Shown: positions 8,422-14,530 of the stretch, in pieces
Layout: every line of letters begins with the position of its first letter
Position numbering within the stretch: the stretch's first letter is position 1
DNA from: Clostridiales bacterium
GTDB lineage: Bacteria > Bacillota > Clostridia > Christensenellales > Aristaeellaceae
Direction of reading: 5' to 3'
Length of the DNA: 18,099 nt
Assembly: GCA_004554085.1 (NCBI GenBank)
Contig: SFNY01000059.1
Span: 1 to 18,099, forward strand
The notes under the pieces: generated by a model
Told to the model about the DNA's origin: nothing
Seen by the model: only the letters and a program-made list of their open reading frames with translations
Database searches by the model: none
Program-made: the position numbers and the translations under genes

Positions 8422-9363
8422 ATGGAGCGCGAGCGCATACCGAAGATTTCCCCCGTGGAGCTGAACGATCCCTTCAAGTGGACGAAGGAGCACAAGCTCA
8501 TCCCCCACTGCATGCACGGCGTATGCGGCCTGGAGAACATCACCCACAGCACGCTTCTCTACACCTCTCCGGCCACGGCCTACCACTACCACCGCGACAC
8601 CATGGAGATCTTCTGCGTGGTGAAGGGCCGGCGGGAGTGCAGCATCTACACCGGCGAGAAGTCCGTCAGCTTTGAATTCACCGGCAGCGAGGCGCTGATC
8701 GTCTTTCCCAACGAGCCGCACGTCACCGGCAGCAACGGCATCGACCCCTGCGACCTGTACGCCCTGCAGTTCAACCTCTCCGAGACGGAAAACTTCCTCG
8801 GCCTGAACGCGGAGAACAGCCGCCGACTGTGCGACGCGCTGCGCGCGCTGAAGCATCGCCACCTGTCCATGACGCCCGTCGCCTTCTCCCTCATCAAGCT
8901 GGCCTTCGACCGCTTCTACGAGATGACCCCGGAGAGCTGCTGCGAGGGCGCGGCCTTTCTGGTCAGCTTCCTGTGCACGCTGCTGCACCTGCCGCCCGTG
9001 GACAGCGCGCCCGTCGAGGCCCCCAACGACCGCATCCTGCGGGTGGTGGACTACATCGCCGAGAACATCTCCCAGCCGATGACGCTCAAGGAGCTGGCCG
9101 ACTACGCGGGCTATTCGCTCTCCCGCTTCAAGGCGCTCTTTCGCGAGGTCACCGGACAGACCCCGGCACAGTACATCGCCATGCACAAGGTGGAACAGGC
9201 CAAGGAGCTGCTGCGCGATCCGGACAGGAGCATCACGGACATCGCCTACGACCTGGGCTGGTCCTCCAGCAACTACTTCTGCGCCGTGTTCAAGAAGTAC
9301 ACCAACATCAGTCCCCTGCACTACCGCAAGCTGCGCATGCAGCAGGGCGACGACGAGGAGTGA
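8422..9363 (+). CDS. AraC-family transcriptional regulator with cupin sensor domain
   Basis: The product is 313 aa. Residues about 45-105 form an AraC-type cupin domain (AYHYHRDTMEIFCVVKGRREC and FPNEPHVTGS), where sugar-type effectors bind. The C-terminal hundred residues contain two helix-turn-helix units: LKELADYAGYSLSRFKALFREVTG and SITDIAYDLGWSSSNYFCAVFKKYTNISPLHYR, the latter being the AraC signature. The start is the ATG at 8422 because GAGGGAGG sits 7 bases before it; a TTG at 8374 would add 16 residues but has no such site. It is divergent from the aldolase-TRAP genes, the standard place for a local activator. Effector unknown; probably the imported sugar acid or a breakdown product (inference). 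Confidence 0.93.
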   Translation: MERERIPKISPVELNDPFKWTKEHKLIPHCMHGVCGLENITHSTLLYTSPATAYHYHRDTMEIFCVVKGRRECSIYTGEKSVSFEFTGSEALIVFPNEPHVTGSNGIDPCDLYALQFNLSETENFLGLNAENSRRLCDALRALKHRHLSMTPVAFSLIKLAFDRFYEMTPESCCEGAAFLVSFLCTLLHLPPVDSAPVEAPNDRILRVVDYIAENISQPMTLKELADYAGYSLSRFKALFREVTGQTPAQYIAMHKVEQAKELLRDPDRSITDIAYDLGWSSSNYFCAVFKKYTNISPLHYRKLRMQQGDDEE

Positions 9364-9369
9364 GTACGC

Positions 9370-9564
9370 TCAGCCCCGCGTGGAGCCGTCCTTCCCCTCC
9401 TGCGCCTGCTGCGCGTCCTCCTCTTTGTCCACGGCGTACATCATGGCGTACCAGAGCTGCTTCTTCTGATCCAGAAAGAGATTCGGCGAGCCCTCCCGCG
9501 CCTTCTTCTTGTGCTGGGCAACGACGGCCCGCAGCGCCTCTGCAAAAAATCCGTCCTTTTTCAT
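9370..9564 (-). CDS. Small charged protein of unknown function
   Basis: The frame from ATG 9564 encodes 64 aa (MKKDGFFAEALRAVVAQHKK at the start), very rich in Lys, Gln, Glu and Ala, with a short aromatic stretch LWYAMMYAVDKEE. A good GGAGG lies 7 bases before this ATG, while the longer possible start at 9627 has no ribosome binding site, so the short form is chosen. It converges on the AraC gene with only 6 bases between the two stop codons and no terminator visible between them. No family recognised. It could be a small cytosolic or nucleic-acid-associated protein, but nothing proves a role. Confidence 0.6.
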   Translation of the reverse strand: MKKDGFFAEALRAVVAQHKKKAREGSPNLFLDQKKQLWYAMMYAVDKEEDAQQAQEGKDGSTRG

Positions 9565-9583
9565 CGCGCGCCTCCAATCCGGC

Positions 9584-9612
9584 TTGACATTGTCAAGCGC
9601 AGGAAATACAAT
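9584..9612 (+). promoter_or_regulatory. Strong promoter with overlapping operator-like inverted repeat
   Basis: TTGACA (9584-9589), 17-base spacer, TACAAT (9607-9612). The inverted repeat CTTGACATTGTCAAG (9583-9597) covers the whole -35 box, so a dimeric repressor bound there would block the promoter. It drives the membrane protein gene starting near 9641. Confidence 0.8.
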
Positions 9613-9640
9613 TGACTTATCGGACATCGAAGGAAATCAG

Positions 9641-10084
9641 GTGAAAAACATGCGTATCCTCATTGCGGTCGTCGCGGACATCTTCATCGCCGGCATCTCG
9701 CTGTTCGCAGCGAGCGAGATCTTCGGCCTCAAACGCTACAACAGCTTCACCGTGCCCTACACGGACAAGATGATCTCCCTGGGGATCATCGAGCCCGACA
9801 AGCGGGACGCCGTCCTGCGGGAGGACCGGATGAACCACCTCGCCGGCATCGCCATCTCGGTGCTGGTCTGCGTGCTGATGGCGCGCTTCCTGGCCTGGCC
9901 CAGCGGACTGATCGTATTTGTCCTGGTTCTCGCCGCATCCTTCCTCTTCACCCACCCGGACATGAACGAGACCGAGGCCACCCGGGAGGGCTACTTCCGC
10001 ATGCACAAGGCCAGCATGCATCCCCAGCGCTACGCCGCCTTCGCACAGTCCCTGCGGACGGATGAACCCCACAAGGATGAATGA
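9641..10084 (+). CDS. Small integral membrane protein of unknown function
   Basis: The product is 147 aa from GTG 9641 (AAGGA 6 bases upstream); an ATG at 9650 with a weaker AGGTG site would give 144 aa. There is one hydrophobic segment near the N-terminus (ILIAVVADIFIAGISLFAA, about 6-24), then a soluble stretch (about 25-68, GLKRYNSFTVPYTDKMISLG), then two segments at about 70-88 and 92-107. The tail is hydrophilic with several His and Met. No family is recognised. It has its own strong promoter with an operator-like repeat and stands alone, so it may be part of a stress or housekeeping response (inference only). Confidence 0.75.
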   Translation: MKNMRILIAVVADIFIAGISLFAASEIFGLKRYNSFTVPYTDKMISLGIIEPDKRDAVLREDRMNHLAGIAISVLVCVLMARFLAWPSGLIVFVLVLAASFLFTHPDMNETEATREGYFRMHKASMHPQRYAAFAQSLRTDEPHKDE

Positions 10085-10093
10085 CGATCCCCC

Positions 10094-10127
10094 GATTGCC
10101 GCTTTCGCACCTGCGCAGGCGGCAATC
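10094..10127 (+). terminator. Hairpin after the membrane protein gene (weak terminator)
   Basis: A perfect nine-pair stem GATTGCCGC / GCGGCAATC with a 16-base loop lies 9 bases after the stop at 10084. The following sequence is only moderately T-rich (TTCGCTTCCGCTT), so termination may be partial. Confidence 0.4.
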
Positions 10128-10476
10128 TTCGCTTCCGCTTGATGATCTGTACATGATTATAGCATGCTCCTCCGCGATGGTGCAAGCGGAAATAACTGCA
10201 CATTGCGCACAGGCGGATGGGCGGCGCGCTTTGCATTTGCCTTGCTTTCATCGCCGCACGCCCCGTTTGCCCACGAAAGCGCAGTACAGCATGGACGGCG
10301 CGCCCGCCGGTCTGCGCTTTCAATCGAATCGAACGCGAAAATTCGCGGGTTTCTGTCATTTTTCCCCCGCATATCTGCATATCATAATCTGAAATGACAA
10401 CCATTTCATGCGCCGGAGGCGGAATCATCGCACAGCGATCATCTGATGAAGCTCAGAAACGACAGGAGGAAACGCC
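10128..10476. other. Non-coding gap before the HPt gene
   Basis: About 350 bases without a supported gene; short frames here have no good ribosome binding sites. On the minus strand there is a promoter-like pair, TTGCAC (10185-10180), 18 bases, TATAAT (10161-10156), pointing left toward the hairpin and the membrane protein gene. A small hairpin CGCGAA/TTCGCG lies at about 10334-10347. The HPt gene promoter is not obvious; CATAAT at 10383-10388 lacks a clear -35. Confidence 0.4.
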
Positions 10477-10842
10477 ATGCGCATCGAAGACTGCTATCAG
10501 GAAATGGGCGGCGACTACGCCGACGTGAGCGCCCGTCTGCCCAGCCCCACACTGATTCGTCGCTTTGTACTGAAATTTCCGGAGGACGCAAGCTATGCAG
10601 CGCTCTGCAGCGCGATGGACTCCGGCGACCGGGAGACTGCCTTCCGGGCCGCCCACACCCTGAAGGGCGTGTGCGCCAATCTGGGCTTTGCCCGCCTTTT
10701 GGAATCCTCCTCTGCGCTGACGGAGGTTCTGCGCCCGGAGGCAGCTGCCATTCCGGAGTCCGCATCTGCGCTGATGGAGCAGGTGCGCGGCGACTATCAG
10801 CGCACCGTCGACGCCATCCGCAGGTACAGGGAGGAGGCGTAA
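10477..10842 (+). CDS. Stand-alone HPt (histidine phosphotransfer) domain protein
   Basis: The product is 121 aa, essentially one HPt domain. The signature is FRAAHTLKGVCANLGFARL, with His60 as the expected phospho-acceptor and Lys63-Gly64 following it. The rest is predicted helical, matching the four-helix bundle. AGGAGG sits 7 bases before the ATG. HPt proteins relay phosphate between receiver domains of hybrid kinases and response regulators, or act in diguanylate/two-component modules. No kinase or receiver gene is found in this window, so the partners must be encoded elsewhere. It is a single-gene unit closed by a strong hairpin at 10875-10906. Confidence 0.9.
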   Translation: MRIEDCYQEMGGDYADVSARLPSPTLIRRFVLKFPEDASYAALCSAMDSGDRETAFRAAHTLKGVCANLGFARLLESSSALTEVLRPEAAAIPESASALMEQVRGDYQRTVDAIRRYREEA

Positions 10843-10869
10843 GCCGGCGCGCCCGCAGGCGCATACTGC

Positions 10870-10906
10870 AAAATGAGCGCTGTCTGCACGCATGCAGGCA
10901 GCGCTC
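10870..10906. terminator. Terminator hairpin shared by convergent HPt and queT genes
   Basis: A 14-position stem (GAGCGCTG...CAGCGCTC outside, CTGCA/TGCAG inside, one G-U) at 10875-10906. On the minus strand it is followed by ATTTT (10874-10870). It lies between the HPt stop (10842) and the queT stop (10919), so it can end both. Confidence 0.75.
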
Positions 10907-10918
10907 TTATGGATTGGA

Positions 10919-11437
10919 TCAATGCCGGTCGGCCGCGCGGCTCTCCCAGGCCTGAGACGGCAGGCGGCGCAGCAGCTTCAGCAGCGGCAGTCCCAGCACA
11001 TAGCAGACCACGATCTCGCCCAGCGCCACGGTGCCCATGGAGGAGAGCAGCAGCGCCCAATTGATGGCCTCGCCCGGGGCGCGCACGTAGGCCAGGTACA
11101 CGATGGGGCCGACGATCAGGCCGTTGAAGATCGTGGGCATGGCGGCGGCGACCAGCGGCTTCTCGCGCAGGCGGCGCACGGCGACGGCGGCCAGCAGCGT
11201 GGCGATGGAGCCGAGCACGACGTCGTACCACACGCCGCCGCCCAGCAGGTTGCCCAGCAGGCAGCCGATGAACAGGCCCGGCACGGCGTCGGCGGTGAGC
11301 ACCGGCAGCAGCATCAGCGCCTCGGCGATGCGGAACTGCACCGCGCCGAAGCTGATGGCCTGGAATACGAAGGTGAACAGCAGGTACAGGGCCGCGATGA
11401 TGGCGGCGCGGGTCAGGGATCGGGTTGAAAGCTTCAT
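10919..11437 (-). CDS. queT: QueT-family queuosine precursor transporter (ECF S component)
   Basis: The product is 172 aa with five to six membrane segments. The conserved motif of the QueT family, SFGAVQFRIAEALMLLPVL (about 29-47), is clear, as are LFIGCLLGNLLGGG and PTIFNGLIVGPIVY. The protein is the substrate-binding membrane part of an energy-coupling-factor transporter and takes up a queuosine precursor (preQ1 or preQ0 by family knowledge). The shared ECF ATPase and T component genes are not in this window. The start is ATG 11437 with GGAAGG about 7 bases upstream; a longer frame reading into the leader was rejected because it crosses the terminator hairpin. The gene is controlled by a long structured leader with an intrinsic terminator. 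Confidence 0.92.
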   Translation of the reverse strand: MKLSTRSLTRAAIIAALYLLFTFVFQAISFGAVQFRIAEALMLLPVLTADAVPGLFIGCLLGNLLGGGVWYDVVLGSIATLLAAVAVRRLREKPLVAAAMPTIFNGLIVGPIVYLAYVRAPGEAINWALLLSSMGTVALGEIVVCYVLGLPLLKLLRRLPSQAWESRAADRH

Positions 11438-11607
11438 GGTTGACCTTCCTTTCGGAGAGGCAGCGGCAGAAAAAAGAAGAAGCATGGATCTCTCCATGCC
11501 CTCGCGCGCCCGACAGCATTGCCGTGGCGCAAACCTGGTTTTGTTTTTTCGGGAATCCGGGGATTCCGTCAGACAGGAGGGCTGCGAACTGTCTCTGTTG
11601 ATTTTTC
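11438..11607 (-). promoter_or_regulatory. Structured queT leader, candidate preQ1-type riboswitch
   Basis: Between the promoter and queT the minus-strand transcript can form, in order: a stem AGACAG/CTGTCT (11594-11589 with 11576-11571, 12-base loop); a stem GGAATCC/GGATTCC (11567-11552); an A-rich linker GAAAAAACAAAACC; a 10-pair bulged hairpin (11530-11506); then the terminator hairpin. Leaders of queT genes are commonly preQ1 riboswitches. I could not match the class I or class II preQ1 consensus, so the aptamer class is unassigned. Confidence 0.5.
11470..11499 (-). terminator. Intrinsic terminator in the queT leader
   Basis: On the minus strand a perfect seven-pair stem GCATGGA/TCCATGC with a GAGA tetraloop (11499-11482) is followed by TTCTTCTTTTTT (11481-11470). 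It lies 33 bases before the queT ATG, inside the leader, the right place for a transcriptional on/off switch. Confidence 0.85.
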
Positions 11608-11613
11608 AGCCTA

Positions 11614-11641
11614 ATTATACCGCGCTGACTGCGGGATGCAA
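11614..11641 (-). promoter_or_regulatory. queT promoter
   Basis: On the minus strand TTGCAT (11641-11636), a 16-base spacer, and a perfect TATAAT (11619-11614). The expected start near 11607 gives a leader of about 170 bases before queT. Confidence 0.7.
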
Positions 11642-11671
11642 GTTGAATTTCGCAAACTGTATGTGAAATGC

Positions 11672-11700
11672 GTGCAGATTTCACCTGCATCTGCTATAAT
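11672..11700 (+). promoter_or_regulatory. Promoter of the amidohydrolase gene with inverted repeat
   Basis: A perfect TATAAT (11695-11700) follows a weak -35 region GTGCAG (11672-11677) by 17 bases. The inverted repeat TGCAG (11673-11677) / CTGCA (11685-11689) overlaps the -35 and spacer and may be an operator. Confidence 0.5.
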
Positions 11701-11733
11701 ATCTTCTATATGACAGCAGAGAGGGCAATTGCA

Positions 11734-12522
11734 ATGAAGGTATTCGACGTACACGTGCACATCTATCCGGACAAGATTGCGGAGAAGGCGTCCGCCAGCG
11801 TGGGCGCATTCTACGACGGCATTCCGATGCACGGGAGCGGCGCCCTGGAGGACTGCCTGCGCCAGCAGGACGAGGCGGGCTTCACCCGCTTTGCGGCGCA
11901 CTCGGTGGCGCTGACCCCGCACAACGTGGGCAGCATTAACCGCTTCATCCTCAGCGCCCAGGCGCAGCATCCGGAGCGCATCGTGCCCTTCGCGGCGATC
12001 CACCCGGAGATGGAGGATCTGGACGGCGCGGTGCTGGAGATCGTGCGTCAGGGCTTCAAGGGCATCAAGATTCACCCGGACATGCAGAAGTTTAAGGTGG
12101 ACGATCCCGCCGCAGCGCCGATGATGGAGGCCATCGAGGGGCGGCTTCCGCTGCTGATCCACTGCGGGGATTATCGCTACGACTACGACGGCCCGCAGCG
12201 CATCCTGAACCTGCGCCGCCAGCATCCGCGGCTTCAGATCATCTGCGCCCACTTCGGCGGCTGGAGCGAGTGGAACCGGGCGGAGGCGCTGCTGCCGGGC
12301 AACGGCCTGTTCATCGACACCTCCAGCTCACTGTTCAAGTGGCCGGCGGAGCGCGCAGCCGAGGCGATTCACCGCTTCGGCGTGGAAAACGTGCTCTTCG
12401 GCACCGACTATCCCATGTGGAATCCGAAGGAGGAGCTGGAGCGCTTCATGCAGATGAAGCTCACCGACGCCGAGCGCGAGGACATCCTCTGGAACAACGC
12501 CCAGCGCATCCTGCAACTGTGA
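11734..12522 (+). CDS. Amidohydrolase family 2 (metal-dependent TIM-barrel hydrolase/decarboxylase)
   Basis: The product is 262 aa. The metal-binding pattern of the amidohydrolase_2 group is visible: HVHIYP near the N-terminus, IKIHPDMQKF in the middle, LLIHCGD, ICAHFGG, and the C-terminal LFGTDYPMW with the last catalytic Asp. The length is slightly short for the group but all strand-end motifs are present. The start is ATG 11734, since AGAGGG lies about 8 bases before it and an upstream ATG at 11710 falls at the expected transcript start. The family includes decarboxylases of aromatic acids and hydrolases of cyclic amides or lactones; the substrate cannot be told. It is a single-gene unit divergent from queT. 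Confidence 0.88.
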   Translation: MKVFDVHVHIYPDKIAEKASASVGAFYDGIPMHGSGALEDCLRQQDEAGFTRFAAHSVALTPHNVGSINRFILSAQAQHPERIVPFAAIHPEMEDLDGAVLEIVRQGFKGIKIHPDMQKFKVDDPAAAPMMEAIEGRLPLLIHCGDYRYDYDGPQRILNLRRQHPRLQIICAHFGGWSEWNRAEALLPGNGLFIDTSSSLFKWPAERAAEAIHRFGVENVLFGTDYPMWNPKEELERFMQMKLTDAEREDILWNNAQRILQL

Positions 12523-12571
12523 ACAAAGCTGTGCGGCGGCATGACATTTTTTCTACAATGCGCCGCGACAT

Positions 12572-12600
12572 TTGACGCTTGCGGGGCGGATATGTATAAT
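12572..12600 (+). promoter_or_regulatory. Promoter of the small membrane protein gene
   Basis: TTGACG (12572-12577), 17-base spacer, perfect TATAAT (12595-12600), preceded by TATG. The expected start is near 12607, about 54 bases before the ATG at 12661. Confidence 0.8.
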
Positions 12601-12615
12601 AGAGGGTAGAAAATC

Positions 12616-12634
12616 AGGCGAAGGAGCTTCGCCT
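12616..12634 (+). other. Hairpin at the 5' end of the transcript
   Basis: A perfect eight-pair stem AGGCGAAG/CTTCGCCT with a three-base loop lies about 10 bases after the expected transcript start and 26 bases before the ATG. It may protect the mRNA 5' end or tune translation. Confidence 0.6.
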
Positions 12635-12660
12635 GCCGAGGGGAAAGGAGCGCATGAACG

Positions 12661-12948
12661 ATGGCACGCGCCGAAAACAAAAGCAAGTATAAGAAGGTTT
12701 CCGTGTGGAACTGGCTGGGCACGCTGATCCTGTGCAGCATACCGGGCGTGCGGCTCATCGCCCTGATCCTGTTCATCATCTTCGCCAAGGCCCAGAGCAA
12801 GCGTAGCTTCGCCATCGCCATGCTGGTGCTGGATGTGCTGGTGGTCGCGCTTGCGATTGCAGCCTTCCTGATCTTCCCCGATCAGCTGGCCCAGTTCGCC
12901 GCCGATCTGCGGGGTGGAGACGCGCTGCTGGTCATGCCCCAGGGCTGA
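12661..12948 (+). CDS. Small membrane protein of unknown function
   Basis: The product is 95 aa. A basic N-terminus (MARAENKSKYKKVSVWNWLG) leads into two or three hydrophobic stretches, at about 18-42 (LGTLILCSIPGVRLIALILFIIFA) and 50-71 (FAIAMLVLDVLVVALAIAAFLIF), with a short acidic tail. Such WNWLGT..IPG.RLI..I architecture resembles small uncharacterised membrane proteins of Clostridia; no function is known. AAAGGAG ends 10 bases before this ATG; another ATG at 12654, 3 bases after the site, opens only a 12-codon frame overlapping the gene start. The gene has its own strong promoter. Confidence 0.75.
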   Translation: MARAENKSKYKKVSVWNWLGTLILCSIPGVRLIALILFIIFAKAQSKRSFAIAMLVLDVLVVALAIAAFLIFPDQLAQFAADLRGGDALLVMPQG

Positions 12949-12961
12949 TATAAATAGGATC

Positions 12962-12998
12962 AACGCCGCGATGCGCAATACTTGCCCTCGCGGCGTTT
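12962..12998 (+). terminator. Hairpin terminator before the D-cysteine desulfhydrase-like gene
   Basis: A perfect ten-pair stem AACGCCGCGA/TCGCGGCGTT (12962-12971 with 12988-12997), loop of 16 bases, lies 14 bases after the small membrane protein stop. The T-run is short (TTT), so it may be a weak terminator that lets some transcripts enter the next gene. Confidence 0.55.
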
Positions 12999-13025
12999 GC
13001 TATGCAATGCATTGGAGGAATCGCT

Positions 13026-14084
13026 ATGAACGAAAGAATCGCGCAGCTTCGCGCGCACACGTCCCGCCTGCCCAGGGCGCAGCTGGGCTTCTTCCCCACG
13101 CCGGTCTACCGCCTGAACCGGCTGTCGGAGGCACTGGGCATCGAGCTTTACATCAAGCGCGACGACTTCACCGGCATGAACCTCTTCGGCGGCAACAAGG
13201 TGCGCAAGCTGGAATATCTGCTGGGCGACGCGGTGCGGCGGGGTGCGACCCACGTCATCACCTACGGCGCGACCCAGTCCAACCACGCCATGGAGACCGC
13301 CGCCGCATGCCGCAGACTGGGCATCCAGCCGATTCTGTACCTGACGGTGGTGGTGGAGCCCGAGGAGGGCACGGCCCGGGCAAACCTGCTGCTGGATCAG
13401 ATCCTGGGCGCAGAGATTCACACCGTGCCCATGCTGCCGGGGGAGACCGAGGAGCAGGCCGACGCGCGCGCCGCCGAAATGGGCGCGGCCCGGGCGGCGG
13501 AGCTGAACGCTGCGGGGCAGCTCTGCGTGGATATCCCCATGGGCGGCGCAAGCAGGCTCGGCTCCGTGGGCTTCGCGGACGGCATGGCCGAGCTGGCGGA
13601 GCAGCTGGAGGCGATGGGTGATCTGAAGCTGTCGAAGATCTACCACTGCACCGGCACCGGCGGAACCATGGCCGGCATGCACGTGGGCCGCGCGCTGCTG
13701 GGCAGCGAGGTGGAGCTGATCTCGGTGGCGGCAAGCCCCAAGGATGAGCAGGCGTACATCGACAAGGTGCACGCGCTCTGCGGCGACGTGCTGGCTCTGC
13801 TGGGCAGCGACGCGCAGGTGAAGCGCGACGACCTGCACCTCGACCTGACCCAGTGGCAGCCCGGCTACGAGCAGCCCAGCGAAGCGGCCTCCGAGGCCAT
13901 CCGCCTCCTGGCCCGCACCGAGGGCCTGTTCGTCGACCCGGTGTACACCGGCAAGGCCCTGGCGGCGCTGCTGGCCGACGTGCGCAGCGGCAAAATCGCC
14001 AGGGGTGAGCGCGTGCTGTTCTGGCACACCGGCGGCGCGACCGCGCTGTTTGCCGAGCCGGAGATCCTGGGCGACATCTGCTGA
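13026..14084 (+). CDS. D-cysteine desulfhydrase / ACC deaminase family PLP enzyme
   Basis: The product is 352 aa, a fold-type II PLP enzyme. The family motif RDDFTGMNLFGGNKVRKLEY is seen, with Lys58 as the expected Schiff-base residue. It is followed by TYGATQSNHAMETAAACRRLG (the QSNH substrate loop) and the phosphate-binding CTGTGGTMAGM. The C-terminal EGLFVDPVYTGKALAAL and LFWHTGGATALF also fit. The closest described members cleave D-cysteine to pyruvate, sulfide and ammonia (DcyD) or deaminate ACC; the KVRKLE form and overall match favour the D-cysteine desulfhydrase side, but specificity is not proven. The start is ATG 13026, with GGAGG 7 bases upstream; a frame extension to 13002 lacks a binding site. 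It has its own strong terminator at 14117. Confidence 0.9.
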   Translation: MNERIAQLRAHTSRLPRAQLGFFPTPVYRLNRLSEALGIELYIKRDDFTGMNLFGGNKVRKLEYLLGDAVRRGATHVITYGATQSNHAMETAAACRRLGIQPILYLTVVVEPEEGTARANLLLDQILGAEIHTVPMLPGETEEQADARAAEMGAARAAELNAAGQLCVDIPMGGASRLGSVGFADGMAELAEQLEAMGDLKLSKIYHCTGTGGTMAGMHVGRALLGSEVELISVAASPKDEQAYIDKVHALCGDVLALLGSDAQVKRDDLHLDLTQWQPGYEQPSEAASEAIRLLARTEGLFVDPVYTGKALAALLADVRSGKIARGERVLFWHTGGATALFAEPEILGDIC

Positions 14085-14116
14085 GGCCCCGTCCGGCATC
14101 CCTGTGAGCAAAAATT

Positions 14117-14162
14117 GCGCGCCTTTTTCCGGCGTCATGCCGGAGAGAGGCGCGCTTTTTTC
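14117..14162 (+). terminator. Strong intrinsic terminator
   Basis: An outer stem GCGCGCCT/AGGCGCGC (14117-14124 with 14148-14155) encloses an inner stem CCGGC/GCCGG, and is followed by seven T (14156-14162). It lies 32 bases after the PLP enzyme stop. Confidence 0.9.
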
Positions 14163-14278
14163 CGATCGAAGCGCCCGCTGCGCTGCATTTTGTTCGCATC
14201 GGCCCCGAAAAAATTTTGATTTGTGCAAAAATTATGTGAAATCTTGCGGTTTCAGGGCAGTTTTTGTGCCTTGCCCGA

Positions 14279-14307
14279 TTGACAGCATGGTACTTCCATG
14301 CTATAAT
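14279..14307 (+). promoter_or_regulatory. Promoter of the ilv-leu operon with inverted repeat in its spacer
   Basis: Consensus TTGACA (14279-14284), 17-base spacer and consensus TATAAT (14302-14307). The spacer is an inverted repeat, AGCATGG TACTT CCATGCT (14284-14302), a likely operator placed exactly between the two boxes. The expected start is near 14314, so the leader is about 290 bases. Confidence 0.9.
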
Positions 14308-14352
14308 CCTAACCAATCGGATTTCCGAAATACAAACGACGGAGCTTTCAAA

Positions 14353-14472
14353 ATGTTCGCTGTTCTCGCAACCCTCGGCATTCTGGATCTACTGCTTGGC
14401 ATTGTCCTTGTACGACTTACCTCGTGCGAAGATGGTGCTAAAAGTTATGCCCTGCAATGCCAAGCGTTCTGA
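14353..14472 (+). CDS. Branched-chain amino acid leader peptide (attenuator)
   Basis: A 39-codon frame from ATG 14353 with GGAG 8 bases upstream. Residues 4-22 run VLATLGILDLLLGIVLVRL, of which 13 are Leu, Ile or Val; the last 17 residues are ordinary and end in QCQAF. This is what a leader peptide controlling an ilv-leu operon should look like: ribosomes stall in the cluster when charged Leu/Ile/Val tRNA is scarce. It stops 58 bases before the leader terminator stem (14531), and a further hairpin (14474-14506) begins right after its stop. Stalling near codons 5-22 would leave the downstream RNA free to refold. By family knowledge this is the ilvL/leuL principle; the exact antiterminator pairing was not resolved by eye. 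Confidence 0.82.
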   Translation: MFAVLATLGILDLLLGIVLVRLTSCEDGAKSYALQCQAF

Positions 14473-14473
14473 G

Positions 14474-14506
14474 CCGGCGACCGAAAGTTCTTGGGTCGGA
14501 AGCCGG
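14474..14506 (+). promoter_or_regulatory. Leader hairpin between leader peptide and terminator
   Basis: CCGGCGACC (14474-14482) can pair with GGTCG and GCCGG downstream (14494-14506, small bulge). It starts 1 base after the leader peptide stop, as expected of a pause or anti-antiterminator stem. It is followed by reiterated GGAAGTTCG-like units (about 14499-14528). Confidence 0.5.
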
Positions 14507-14530
14507 AAGTTCGGAAGTGAGAAGTTCGCG

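Noticed and set aside
9565..9627. Longer start (ATG 9627) for the 64-aa protein
   Set aside because: No ribosome binding site before it, and it would run across the promoter of the divergent gene; ATG 9564 has GGAGG well placed.
11571..11594. Class I preQ1 aptamer in the queT leader
   Set aside because: A stem followed by TTC and a downstream A-rich stretch look similar, but the A-rich tail lacks the CTA-type pairing to the loop and an extra hairpin lies between them.
12960..14228. Minus-strand open frame of 422 codons opposite the PLP enzyme
   Set aside because: It is a shadow of the conserved D-cysteine desulfhydrase-like gene and runs through a strong terminator hairpin.
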